From Tillus elongatus (taxonomy: Eukaryota > Arthropoda > Insecta > Coleoptera > Cleridae), in contig OZ023267.1 of the NCBI GenBank assembly GCA_964006375.1, positions 87,028,906 to 87,092,905 on the forward strand: a DNA stretch of 64,000 bases, read 5' to 3'. This document shows, one piece after another, positions 49,555 through 60,294 of the stretch. Positions within the stretch are counted from its first letter, which is position 1, and each line of letters starts with the position of its first letter. Under the pieces are notes generated by a model. It worked only from the letters and a program-made list of their open reading frames with translations. It searched no databases and had not been told where the DNA came from. A program made the translations under genes and the position numbers.

Positions 49555-50280
49555 CTACTCATATATGAATTCTGACAACAGAGTGGATGGCTTCCTTCTT
49601 TCCAAATCTTTGACGTATTCATCAGTTGAAGGTGGAGCACCTGTGGGTTTTCCAAATATGAGATCAGGAGGAAGTCTTAACTCTCGCCCAAAAACCACGC
49701 TGGCTCGGGTATATCTGGTAGTCTGATGTACGGTCGAGCGGTATGCCAGGAGAAATATCGGAATGTGCTTGTCGCAATCTGTTTGGTGTTCATTGACAAA
49801 TATTCTTAAATGGGACTCCAATGTAGCATTGAATCTCTTCACCAGTCCGTCAGATTGAGGGTGCATGGGTGTAGTTCTGTCAGATCTGCAGAAAAACTAA
49901 TTCATGCTTCTGCAACGGTGGTGGCCTCTTGATTCAGGACCGCAAACACTTCTGGTCACTTGCTAAAATAATCCATGGCTACAAGCATATAGCGATTTTC
50001 TGCGTATGTTCTGGGGAAAGGACCAGCTATGTCGATTGCAAATCTTTCGAATGGAGCTCCAACGTTGTACTGCTTCATTCGTTCGTCCTCTGGTTTTTTA
50101 TTTAGGCCCCTTACTGGATGCACATTCTTGGCAGGTTTTGCACCATTCCTCTACATCAGCTCTACTTCTTAACCAATAAAAACCTTCTCTGACCTTCTCT
50201 AAATTTATATTTACCCCTAAATAGCCTCCACCTGCTCCACCATGGATCTCCTCGATTACCTCTATCTTTACACTTCTTTT
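49555..50280 (-). pseudogene. Gypsy integrase, decayed
   Basis: Minus strand. At about 50205-50125 the zinc-site part reads GFYWLRSRADVEEW, then CKTCQECASSK. The catalytic-core end at 49866-49640 reads HPQSDGLVKRFNATLESHL, with LAYRSTVHQTTRYTRASVVF after it. In working gypsy integrases the third catalytic acid is the E of 'GMVERFN'; here the residue is K (GLVKRFN). Together with stops between the parts, this shows an inactive gene. Confidence 0.85.
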
Positions 50281-50289
50281 TCACTGCAA

Positions 50290-50647
50290 TTTCTTACCCG
50301 GCGCTCTACTTGCTAAAAGGTATGATCTTTTACCTGCTTTACTCGCTCGTCTACAAATGAAGTAATATTCTCAATTCTGGTGGCTTGTTCTTGCAGAATT
50401 TTCCTGGTTTCTTTCTCTCTTTTTCTCACTTCCTCTCTTGTCTCTTCGTCTCTTTTTCTCAGTTCTTCTTTCGCTTCTTCGTCTCTTTTTCTGGCTTCTT
50501 CATCATATCTTTTTCTCAGCTCCTCTTTAGCTTATTAATCTCTTTTTCTGGCTCCTTTATCTCTTTTTCTGGCTGCTTCTTCTATTTCTTTAATCAATTC
50601 CAATAGCTGGGTGTCCATATTGGCTGTTACGCTACGTGTTTTAGGCA
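50290..50647 (-). pseudogene. Gypsy gag N-terminus with charged coiled coil
   Basis: ATG at 50647 (minus strand) starts MPKTRSVTANMDTQLLELIK, followed by repeated blocks of the form (E/A)RKRDEEAKEEL and ending ILQEQATRIENITS near 50365. The reiterated heptad-like Lys/Arg/Glu pattern predicts a long coiled coil. One stop (TAA at about 50535) breaks it. The frame ends where integrase sequence begins, so the rest of gag, protease and RT were deleted. Confidence 0.7.
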
Positions 50648-50795
50648 TAGACGTACCTAAAGCGGGTACACAGTTTATTCTGTTTCAAAGACACACCTAG
50701 TTATGAATTACTGCTGACACTGGTCTTCCAGAGATTCTAGAAATTTACACGTTGTTTAACGAGTATCGTGGAAAATATTTTCGCTATCAGTTTGA

Positions 50796-50815
50796 AAATC
50801 CCACTTCTGACACCA
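50796..50815 (-). promoter_or_regulatory. Gypsy primer binding site (tRNA-Leu type)
   Basis: On the minus strand TGGTGTCAGAAGTGGGATTT, complementary to the 3' end of a tRNA-Leu (...CCCACTTCTGACACCA). It sits two bases from the LTR edge at 50818. Confidence 0.8.
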
Positions 50816-50817
50816 GT

Positions 50818-53174
50818 TGTTACGTTCTTCGGGGTTCTGGATTTGATAACTAACAAAACACCGCTTTTAAAACTAGTAATTTAGTATAACCAACTATTTT
50901 CCTACACTACTATCGACTAAAATATTTCCCTCTATTACTAAATGTTTATAGAACTATATTCCTCTATAAGCCTTCTACGAGGCCTTCTATGATGGCTTCG
51001 ACACACCAACACTAACTAACCATTTATTTAATACTGAACCAGGTTACTCACAAAACGCTTCTACACAATCCCAGTCAAGAAAACCGTCAAGCATTTAACG
51101 ACGCAAGAAACCGCTATGTCCGCATTCTTTCTGAGGCAAAAAACTCGTTTAATAACCACATCAAAAACAAACTCCTCTTAAGCTCCAACGGCAGCAAACC
51201 CTTCTGGACTCTTGCTAAATCTATTGGGAATAATTTCTGCAAGAGCACGTTCCCACCTCTTGTCTCAGGGGACGAAATTGTTTCTACCGCCCTGGGCGAG
51301 GCTGAACTTTTTGCCTCGTTATTTGCCGCCAATTCTACTCTCAACCCACCTCCAAATGTTCAACCACCAACAGTCCCCAATGTCGCGCACAAAATGACGG
51401 ATATCATTTTCAAAACTAAAATGGTCTCTGGCCTTGACGATATCCCAGCAATTGTTCTCAAAAAATGCGCACCAGAACTTGCTCCTGTCCTGACTCGTCT
51501 GTTTCAGACATCTTACAATAGAGGCATATTCCCTAGTAACTGGAAAACTGCTCGAGTACAACCCGTCCCCAAGAAAGGATCCAAAGCGCTTCCTAGCAAC
51601 TACAGGCCTATTTCTCTCCTTTCAGTCGTCTCTAAAGTGATGGAAAAGTATATAAACACCGAATTACTAAAATTTCTCGAAAAACACAGTCTAATTCACG
51701 AGACAGTATGGATTCCGTCAGCGCAGATCAACTGCCGACCCCCTTTCCTCTGTCACCCATTCTTGGTACAAGTCTATGGAACCACACGGTGAATCCCAGA
51801 TTGTCGCTCTAGATATATCCAAAGCATTCGACCAGATCTGGCACGCAGCGCTGCTTAATAAACTCCCGGCCTATGGCCTACCACCAAAACTCTGTACCTG
51901 GACAGCAAATTTCCTCTCCAACCGGAGCATTTCTGTTGTCGTGGATGGTCATTCCTCTAAACTAAATCCAATTAATGCAGGAGTTCCTCAAGGTTCAGCT
52001 TTAGCCCCTACTTTGTTTCTTCTCCACATCAATGACCTCCTCTCTAGCACATCCAACCCAATTCACAGTTACGCGGACGACAGGACCCTGCACTCAAATA
52101 TACAATATCCTAAGCCTGTTTCTTTAGCCCAACTAGATTAGGATCGCAGACTCATGGAGGATTCTGTCTCCGTGGATCTCCAAAGAATATTAGACTGGGG
52201 AAGTAGAAATCTTGTACAATTCAACCCCACCAAAACTCAGTCTTGTTGTCTTACTCATAAGAGATACACCAGCCCTAGACCCATCACAATGAACAACCAA
52301 AATATCCAAAGTAATGAGTCCTTTTCACTTGTTGGCATTTCTGTGGATCGAGGTCTCAATTGGCACCAACATGTCACTTCAATTGCAGAATCGGCTGCTA
52401 AGAAATTAGGCTTCCTCTTCCGGGCTCGCAAATACTTTTCACCAGCTAATCTCTATACCTTATATACTTCACAAATAAGGCCAAACCTCAAATACTGCTC
52501 CCACATCTGGGGTGCCGCTGCCGCTTCTACACTCGCTATCCTGGACTCCATTCAGAAGAGAGCTATACGTCTCATCGGTGACCCTACACTCACCCAAAGG
52601 CTGCCATCCCTTGCCCACCGACGTGCTGTTGGTGACCTCTCTCTCTTTTATAGATATCTGCACGGGCAGTGCTCAGAGGAGCTTTCTTCCATAGTTCTTC
52701 CAACTGCTGCCCCCAACAGATCTACCAGGGGAATAGAGCGAATGCATCCTTTTACTGTCCAGGTCTTCAGACATAGAACATCTTGTTATGCCCGCTGTTT
52801 TGTCCCGAGGACTTCCAAGTTATGGAATTCTTTGTCGGCACATGTTTTTCCTTCTCCTCCGAACCTCCAAACCTTCAAGTCCAGAATTAACAAGTTGCCC
52901 CTTTCCTCCTTGTCAACACCCACGGTACGATAGTATTTAGGCAGTAAGCCCTCGTGGTGTGTTGTCGAAATTTAAAAAAAAAACTCTGTGCGGATAACGT
53001 ATTTATACTGTGGATAGAGATTCTAGACCTTATGTTGTTCTACACCTGTCGCTTCTGATCCCTTCTAGAAATATAATTCCAGAGTGTTCGCTGTTACCAA
53101 CACACTTTACAACCGACCTCTAACCATAGAAGTAACAAAGTTCATAGACTTAATTCTCATAGACGAGTGTGACA
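50818..53174 (-). repeat. Gypsy LTR (5' LTR in element orientation), interrupted
   Basis: The LTR parts 50818-51049 and 52983-53174 match the left LTR and are separated by a 1.93-kb CR1/Jockey insertion. It begins TGTTACGTTCTTCGGGGTTC and ends ACGAGTGTGACA. Confidence 0.88.
51050..52982 (+). mobile_element. CR1/Jockey-type non-LTR element, copy 1 (5' truncated)
   Basis: Only the 3' two thirds remain. The reverse transcriptase is readable in + frames: SGLDDIPAIVLKKCAPEL (about 51430), NYRPISLLSVVSKVMEKY (51600), ALDISKAFDQIWHAALLNKL (51800), GVPQGSALAPTLFLLHINDL (51980) and the active site YADD at 52070-52081, then the C-terminal PRTSKLWNSLSAHVFP (about 52810). No RNase H follows, unlike the I-group element. 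Frameshifts at about 51700-51780 and an in-frame TAG at 52139 make it inactive. It ends with an A-rich tail at about 52973. The short ACTC on both sides (51046-51049, 52983-52986) may be the target duplication. Confidence 0.85.
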
Positions 53175-53178
53175 ATAC

Positions 53179-53750
53179 TTTATACCGATGAATCGACAAA
53201 AGTACAAAATGCTTACGTTTTGCCTATAGCTTAATCTATAGCGGCTGTTCGCAATACTACATATCCTAACAGAGTTTCCAAAGTTATAGGAAACCCTAAA
53301 GAAACAATCTTTGAAGTACCTGATATAATGGCAAATACGTCTTCCCCTAATATACCATCTATTTTTCCGGGTGAGTAAAATGTTTCATCTGCAAAGGGAA
53401 GGTCTTTCAAAAACTCTAACTATTCTAAACTAATTTTGCCATTTGGTATTTGATTTGAAACTCTGTCTATGACAATCAAATCTAACGCATATTTTCTAAG
53501 AGAATTAAATGTTGAAGTGATTAATATATTTGTTTTGCCTTGTACCGAACTATCCATGTTACCTAATTTAAAGACTAACACATGAAAGTTTCTAACTAGC
53601 AGTTTTAATTTGCGGCTACATTCTAGAGAAATAAAATTAGCTCGACTCGCAGTATCAAGCAAAAAACGTAAATGTTTCAATCTACATCTACTACGACTGT
53701 GGAAAGCAAAACTGTAGTATTGTGGTGTGATTCTAATGAAGTAGAACAAA
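53179..53750 (-). pseudogene. BEL/Pao aspartic protease and start of RT region, decayed
   Basis: Minus strand. FLLDTASRANFISLECSRKL (about 53665-53610) is the protease active site block (family: LLDSASQ.NFI), followed by ITSTFNSLRKYALDLIVIDR. Further on, FPFADETFYSPGKIDGILGE (about 53400-53345) matches the block where the family reads 'LADP.F..P..IDLLLG'. The frame continues on the other side of the gypsy insertion at 48881. Confidence 0.82.
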
Positions 53751-53869
53751 AGTTTTGTGCACTATGAACAACTATTCTCGCTAATATCGTTTCTAGTATT
53801 GTCGCCATCATTAACTAATTAATCAGTGTTGTGAGATTGTTTACCATTATTACTTGTCATTTTCTGAAA

Positions 53870-54289
53870 ATGTAGTAACATATGGTGTCTACTATTGCAT
53901 TTGGAACAAGTTTCTTTAGATGTACAATTAGCTATACAATGTAATCCTAGACAATTAAGGCAATAATTGAATCTTTTCACTATCCCATAACATTCCTTAG
54001 GGTTGAAGGTTAAGAACTTCGAACATTTATAAGGAGGATGATATAATTTTTTTCAATATGTTGAGCATTTTTTAGAATAATTATTATTGCCATTGCTAAC
54101 CAGGGAATATTGCACCGATTTCGCTTTCAAAGAATACTAAAAGAATATTTTTTAGAAACTAAACTACCAAGAGCCTGAGCTTCTAATTTAACAAATTTAA
54201 TAACTTCGTCATAAGTTGGAAGTTCCGAGCTATTGCGAGATGTTTCAAAGGTTTTCCGAGACGTTGCATCTAGTTTTGATAAAGCTATA
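53870..54289 (-). pseudogene. BEL/Pao gag C-terminus with zinc knuckles, decayed
   Basis: Minus strand. LPTYDEVIKFVKLEAQAL (about 54222-54168) is the conserved gag block 'TYDEL..F.E..'. Further on, YCLNCLGLHCIAN, then CSKCNSRHHMLLHF (about 53970-53870), are the two Cys/His knuckles typical of Pao gag. Upstream, at about 54289, the frame is cut by the CR1/Jockey insertion and resumes at 57546. Confidence 0.82.
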
Positions 54290-54882
54290 TACGACAGAAT
54301 GTATTTGTATGAATTTAGTGCAAGTTCTAGAGCTGGTCAGCTCTTTAATAGTTGGCTGGTGTGGTATACTTGCAATATGGTATGTGGTAGTGGAATTTTC
54401 CTTTACGTGATAGTAAAGGATCTTTTTCACACCCGAGGAGGTACCACCCCTTACATCAAGGGGCCGGTGAAGTCCCAACGGACGTTTCCGGTTCTGGTGT
54501 ATGAGTCAGTTTCCCTTATAAGCAAAAATGACGATGGCTCCTCCTTGTACAAAAGATTCCGGAGGTAAAATACCCCTCCATTCGGATCTCCGGGAGAGGG
54601 GTGTACAGGGGGCGCCAACATCAAGATTTAACATATCCTTCTCGAATATATGTGCCCTAAATTCTAACCTGAACTCCGTCCACCATTTCCTCCAGGCTAA
54701 TAGGCCCCAACTCCTCTTCCTCACCGAAACCCAAATCAGTGCCAAAACAGCCACTAATCACCTTAATTTCCCGGGGTATGAGCTCCTTACTTCCTTTAGA
54801 TTGCATGGAGGCGTCTGTCCGTACGTCTACCCTGAACCAGACTCTCCAATTTAGAAGCTGGAAGGAAAGACATACTATGGAT

Positions 54883-54930
<48 letters not shown>

Positions 54931-57545
54931 CTAAATTCATCTGTTGCATTTACCGGTCACGTTCTGAAAAAAGTTTGTCCAGCTCTTTGACTACCTTTCT
55001 GAAAAACCGATCATCTGATTTCTGAATATCCTTCCTCCGTGGTCACTATTCTTGGTGACTTCAATGTCCATAATAAGGAATGGCTAGGATCTTCAAAAAC
55101 CGATCCACAAGGAAGAGCAGCGGAGGCCTTTGCAGTCAGCAATTCTTTAGCCAATATGGTTCAGCAACCTACTTACTCTCATCGTATCCTAACACACAGC
55201 TCAAATCCCTTGGATCTCCTTCTTACTACAAATTCTGACTGCTATAAGATATCATGTCGCTCAGACCACGCCATGGTCACTGCTTCCTGTGCAATGCAAT
55301 CCGAGGTCACAGTCATCACACCCACGTATCGTTTGGCACTACAACTCCGCGAACTGAGACGAAATGCGAGATTATTTTTCCTCGTTACCATGAGCGTCTG
55401 TCTGCTTCTCTCATCCTGACGTCTCTGGTATCTCACAAAACGTCACCGAAATTATCCAAGCTGGCATGGAATTATTTATTCCACGTACACAGAAAACCTC
55501 TGCAGCCACTCAAAAGCCCTAGTTCTCTAAATCCTGTGACAAGGCCAAACTTGAAAAGGTCAAAGCTCACAAAAAGCATCTACACAATCCTAGTCAAGAA
55601 ACCCGTCAAGCATTTAGCGACGCAAGAAGCCGCTATGTCCGCATTCTTTCTGAGGCAAAAAACTCGTTTAATAATCACATCATTAAGAAAGTCCTCTTAA
55701 GCTCCAGCGGCAGCAACTCCTTCTGGACTCTTGCTAAATCTATTGGGAATAATTTCTGCAAGAGCACGTTCCCACCTCTTGTCTCAGGGGATGAAATTGT
55801 TTCTACCGCCCTGGGTAAGGCTGAACTTTTTGCCTCGTTGTTCGCTGGCAATTCTACTCTCTACCCTCCTCCAAATGTTCAACCACCAACAGTCCTCAAT
55901 GTCGCGCATAAAATGACGGATATCACTTTCAAAACTAAAAAGGTACGAAATATGCTCTCTTCTCTTAATACCGGGAAAGCCTCTGGCCTTGACAAATCCC
56001 AGCAATTGTTCTAAAAAAATGCGCATCAGAACTTGCTCCTGTCCTGACTCGTCTGTTTCAGACATCTTACAATAGAGGCATATTCCCTAGTAACTGGAAA
56101 ACTGCTCGAGTACAACCCGTCCCCAAGAAAGGATCCAAGGCGCTTCCTAGCAACTACATGCCTATTTATCTCCTTTCAGTCGTCTCTAAAGTGATGGAAA
56201 AGTATATAAACACCGAATTACTAAAATTTCTGGAAAAACACAGTCTAATCCACGACATGCAGTATGGATTCCGTCAGCGCAGATCAACTGCCGACCTCCT
56301 TTCCTTTGTCACCCATTCTTGGAACAAGTCTATGGAACTACACGGTGAATACCAGATTGTCCCTCTAGACATATCCAAAGCATTCGACCAGGTCTGGCAC
56401 GCAGCGCTGCCTAATAAACTACCGGCCTATGGCCTACCACGAAAACTTTGTACGTGGACAGCAAATTTCCTCTCCAACCGGAGCATTTCTGTTGTCGTGG
56501 ATGGCCATTCCTCTAAACTGTATCCAATTAATGCAGGAGTTCCTCAAGGTTCAGCTTTAGCCCCAACTTTGTTTCGTCTCCACATCAATGATCTCCTCTC
56601 TAGCACATCCAACCCAGTTCACAGTTTCGCGGACGACAGCACCCTCTACTCAAATATACAATATTCTAAGCCTGTCTCTTTAGCCCAATTAGATGAGGAT
56701 CGCAGAAACATGCAGGGTTCTGTCTCCGTGGATCTCCAAAGAATATTAGACTGGGGAAGTAGAAATATTGTACAATTCAACCCCACCAAATCACAGTTTT
56801 GCTTTCTTTCTCATAAGAGATACACCAGCCCTAGACCCATCACAATAAACAACCAAGTTATTCAAAGTAATGAGTCCTTTTCACTTGTTGGCATTTCTGT
56901 GGATCGAAATCTCAATTCGCACCAACATGTCACATCAATTGCAGAAGCGGCTGCTAAGAAATTAGGTTTCCTCTTCCGGGCTCGCAAATACTTTTCACCA
57001 GCTAATCTCGATACCTTATATACTTCACAAATAACACAAAACCTCGAATACTGGTCCCACATCTGGGGTGCTGCTGCCGCTTCTACACCACTCGCTATCT
57101 TGGACTCCATTCAGAAGAGAGCTATACGTCTCATCGGTGACCCTACCCTCACCCAAAGGCTGCCATCCCTTGCCCACCGACGTGCCGTTGGTGACCTCTC
57201 TCTCTCTTTTATAGATATCTGCACGGCCACTGCTCAGAGGAGCTTTCTTTCATAGTTCCTCCACCTGCTGCTCCCAACAGATCTACCAGGGGAACAGAGC
57301 GAATGCACCCTTTTACTGTCCAGGTCACCAGACATAGAACATCTTGTTATGTCCGCTCTTTTGTCCCGAGGACTTCCAAGTTGTGGAATTCCTTGCCGGC
57401 ACATGTTTTTCCTGCCCCACAGAACCTCCAAACCTTCAGGTCCAGAATTATTAAGTTGCCTCTTTCCTCCTTGTCGGCACCCAGGTACGATAATATTAAG
57501 GCTGTAAGCCCTCGTGGTGTGTTGTTAAAATAAAAAAATAAAAAA
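54290..57545 (+). mobile_element. CR1/Jockey-type non-LTR element, copy 2 (longer)
   Basis: The same family as 51050-52982, with more of the 5' end. The start (about 54290) is placed where Pao gag similarity stops and resumes at 57546. Endonuclease parts: LFLTETQIS (about 54710), GDFNVHNKEWLGSS (about 55048) and SDHAMV (about 55260). The reverse transcriptase runs from about 55970; a long frame 56158-57255 has YGFRQRRSTADLLSF, LDISKAFDQVW, GVPQGSALAPT and the active site as FADD (about 56625), where copy 1 keeps YADD. A (TC)n tract at about 54888-54927 interrupts the endonuclease, and frameshifts are frequent. The tail is AAAATAAAAAAATAAAAAAT. No ORF1 with zinc knuckles was recognised. Confidence 0.85.
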
Positions 57546-57990
57546 TGTAACAAATCTCCAATTTCTAACTTCTTTGGAGCAGCTATTGCTCTATGAAAAT
57601 CTTCTAAAAAAAAAACTATTGAGAGAGGCCGCTGAATCTGTAAATAAAGTTTTGGATTGAAAGATTTTTTTAAATGAGAATCTGCTAATTTTCTTTTATT
57701 TTCATATTTCTCTGAGAGTTAAAACGAGATAATAGAATAATTGCTCCCCATGGGTGGAAATCCCTGGCAAACATTCTTGGCCGGGCCTGACAAACTATTT
57801 ACAAAAAAATTAACCTTATCTACTTCGGTGAGGTCTTTATTGTCATGAACCAAACTTTGAAAGCTTTCATAGAAAATAAGCCATTCCTTAAAATCACCTG
57901 AAAATCTTGGCAAAGTTAACTCGGGCAATTTGGGGACACACCTTGAACTCGACGTTCGATTGCTATTTTCATGTTTCAAAACTTGATTTG
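57546..57990 (-). pseudogene. BEL/Pao gag N-terminal part, decayed
   Basis: Minus strand: KLPELTLPRFSGDFKEWLIF (about 57930-57870), then YESFQSLVHDNKDLTEVDKV and FFVNSLSGPAKNV (57810), the hallmark 'LP.F.G....W..F...F..LIH....L....K...L...L.G.A' of Pao gag. FLEDFHRAIAAPKKLEIGDL (about 57615-57555) continues toward the insertion point. Confidence 0.85.
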
Positions 57991-58652
57991 CAGTGATCTG
58001 AATGTAGCAATACAGTTCATCAAAACTATATATTGGGAATCAATTATTAATTGTATTCATTAATGGAGTTACAAGTATCCGAAAAGTCTTGCTTAGTTTG
58101 TTCTAAAGTTTGAAAGCGAATCTTAAAGTTATTTCACTTAGCTTCGTTACTAATATCTTTACCAGCGTTGTAAGCGTGAAAATAGCATTTCATTTCGTGG
58201 TTGTAATATCCGTAACTGTTTTGCTTCTTTTGATAATGGGATCATTACTGTTCTAACTAAAGTAGCAAACCAAATAAACTAATTGCAAATGTAATATAAT
58301 CAAAGAACGAAATAATTCTACGAGATAAAGAAGCATTCAGTTCCACCTGTAAATTTTGTGTCGATAAAAGAAAGTTTAGCTTACATGTATTTTATCTAAA
58401 AGTAATTGTTATTTTCCAAAATAAATTGTATGGAAACAAAAGCCACATTACGAATATTATAAAGTTTAACCACAATAATAAATTCAAGGTTTATCAGTAA
58501 TTTGTGTTGCTTATCACGGAAATACCGCATGCGATAAAGAAACTATCACCGTATGTCAATGTAAATTAAACCTCTAAACGAAAAATCTCTGCCGAATAAT
58601 TTAATACAATATGCAAACCAATCGATTCAAAATTCTGCCGAAGTGTCCAAAA
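57991..58652 (-). other. Pao leader between 5' LTR and gag
   Basis: No coding similarity beyond short decayed gag traces. Next to the LTR the minus strand reads TTGGACACTTCGGCAGAATT, the position of the primer binding site; its tRNA could not be named with confidence. Confidence 0.45.
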
Positions 58653-59082
58653 CGTTTTGTATAAGAGCTAAGTGGACTGTATCTAATGTTTGAGGAAAAG
58701 TAAAATGCTAGGTTATATCACAATACAGCAGTACTTACCTTTCCGAAGATGTTGATTCGACGGCAAGGGTAAGAAGGAAATGAAATGGGTGTAAATCGCA
58801 TCGTGTATAAATAAGCACTACTGCATTGTGGCACGATATTGTTTTATTATTCGCGTCAATTTTTGACATTTATTATTTGCGATACTGCACTATATGTTTT
58901 AACTACTATTTAATTACTAGAATGCTTGTTTACTATATGAGCGGGTTTACTATAGAAGCAGGCTTACTATAAAAGCGGTTTCTACTACTACTGTTACTTT
59001 CTACGTGAAAAAATGCTACTCTCCTACTGATTTTAAATATCAAAATGTTTAGTGATAAGCAACATGAACAAAATGACGATAC
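58653..59082 (-). repeat. Pao LTR (5' LTR in element orientation)
   Basis: Matches 43760-44162 with many substitutions and a longer middle (extra TTTTTGACATTTATTATTTG region). The right flank is TAGAGTAACTTAC, which shows no duplication of the left flank GAAAC. Confidence 0.85.
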
Positions 59083-59215
59083 ATAGAGTAACTTACCCCG
59101 GATGTGAGCTCCCTAGAGGGAGCCTAGATCGCGCTCATTTGAACAAATTTTTCCAGAACTCAAAAATCGGGATCTCGCTTTAATGATTTTTTAAAGAAAA
59201 TTTACTAAGATGAGC
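59083..59215 (+). repeat. Composite repeat block (post-TA part), copy
   Basis: AACTTACCCCGGATGTGAGC, then GCGCTCATTTGAACAAAT, TCAAAAATCGGGATCTC and TTTAAAGAAAATTTACTAAG, as after the (TA)n tracts at 17146 and 61028. No TA tract adjoins here. Confidence 0.8.
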
Positions 59216-59327
59216 CTTATCTCTGTGTGTGTACGACAGAGATAACCACCCAGATAATTGTTGTTTTCACTTTGTGCTAAATGTACCTCAGAAAATCGAT
59301 ATTCAAAGTCGGGTCGCATTTTTTAAT

Positions 59328-59570
59328 ATGCCACACATGATCGCGAATCAGGTTATGCCGAGCATGGGGTTCTAAACGACGCTTGACTTATAATTTAATA
59401 GTAGGAAGACGGAATATGGTCTCCAACCCTATTAAACCGCCTAATATGACTAACCTACCTTCTAAAACTGAATTTAGTCTTAACATACCCCTTCTTCCTA
59501 CTATGAAATAATATTTCAAGAGTCGTTGGGAACCTAGATGTATAACCCGATTCGCGATCACATGTGGCAT
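59328..59570. repeat. Foldback MITE with ~80-bp terminal inverted repeats
   Basis: The left end ATGCCACACATGATCGCGAA is matched by the right end TTCGCGATCACATGTGGCAT; pairing continues inward to a shared TAGTAGGAAG about 75-80 bases in, with imperfect identity. The centre is about 80 bases and noncoding. Its termini do not resemble MITE-G. The target duplication could not be fixed. Confidence 0.85.
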
Positions 59571-60294
59571 GTAGCAAAGTGCAGCCGGGTCCCTTCCAGT
59601 TTAAGGCGACAGTTCAATAATTCAAGCATACATAATTATTATTTTGTATTTTGAATTAGGTTTGTAAATAGAAGATATAAAGTAAACGGCCGTTTCTAGG
59701 AAAATGTGGTCGCCCACAAGCTCGGCACCAATCACCGACGCCAGGGAGCACCTGACTATTATCGACATTTTTTCGAACCACTGCCTTTCTGTGAGGAGGG
59801 TAGGGATCCTTAGCGTGCCCAACATTGCATGGATACGGGACCGACGGCTTTACACCCCCTCCGAAGCTCAGGACATGCAGACATTCAACTTCCACAAATA
59901 CTAATCAAGCTACAAATATAATGTATTTTAAACATTTTATTAAACCTACCTCTTAATAACGTTTATATGTAACTTGCAGATTAGCGCAATGTTCTTTTTT
60001 TGGAAAAAAATTCAGAAACATGCTTAGAGGCACCCTTTGATGCATTATCCATCAGACAAATGCTGTCATCTCAACTCCACAATACAGTCAAGAGACCTAA
60101 AGCAAATTTGAGGTGTTGTGCAGGGTAAACATGTTGCAAAGGAGCTAGAAATGAAAACTGTAAAAAAACTCACCTTACAGAAGTCCATAGAAAGGAGAAA
60201 GTCCTTACCAACCGTTCCTGGCCACCAACCGATTACACTGTTTCGCCATGAAAAACTCCCACTTTGCCCATTTGAAAATAAATTTAAAAAATTA
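59571..60294. other. Intergenic DNA with a GC-rich open segment
   Basis: 59578-59640 resembles 657-720. At 59704-59904 the + strand is open for 66 codons (MWSPTSSAPITDAREHLTII) and is GC-richer than its flanks, but no domain or splice context was recognised; both strands are open. The rest holds nothing recognisable. Confidence 0.3.

Larger units (their letters stand above)
48886..53174 (-). mobile_element. Internally deleted Ty3/gypsy element inside Pao
   Basis: LTRs begin TGTTACG and end GTGTGACA, and the pair is flanked by ATAC (48882-48885 and 53175-53178), a 4-base target duplication. The Pao reading resumes on either side. The internal part (49293-50817) has a primer site, the start of gag, and then directly the integrase, with the rest of gag-pol deleted. 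The 5' LTR in element orientation (right) is itself split by a CR1/Jockey copy. Confidence 0.88.
43760..59082 (-). mobile_element. BEL/Pao LTR element split by nested insertions
   Basis: Two related LTRs (43760-44162 and 58653-59082) enclose gag and pol pieces that run on the minus strand in the expected order: gag N-terminus (57990-57546), gag C-terminus with zinc knuckles (54289-53870), protease (53750-53420), RT start (48881-48750), RT and RNase H, integrase (to about 46120). Two insertions interrupt it: a gypsy element (48886-53174) and a CR1/Jockey copy (about 54290-57545). Pol motifs are typical of BEL/Pao. Many stops and frameshifts show old age, and the LTRs differ visibly from each other. 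Confidence 0.85.

Noticed and set aside
50385..50606. Phe/Ser-rich + frame
   Set aside because: Antisense of the Lys/Arg/Glu-rich gypsy gag coiled coil.
59704..59904. Host exon
   Set aside because: No splice-site pair, no homologous domain, and the opposite strand is equally open.
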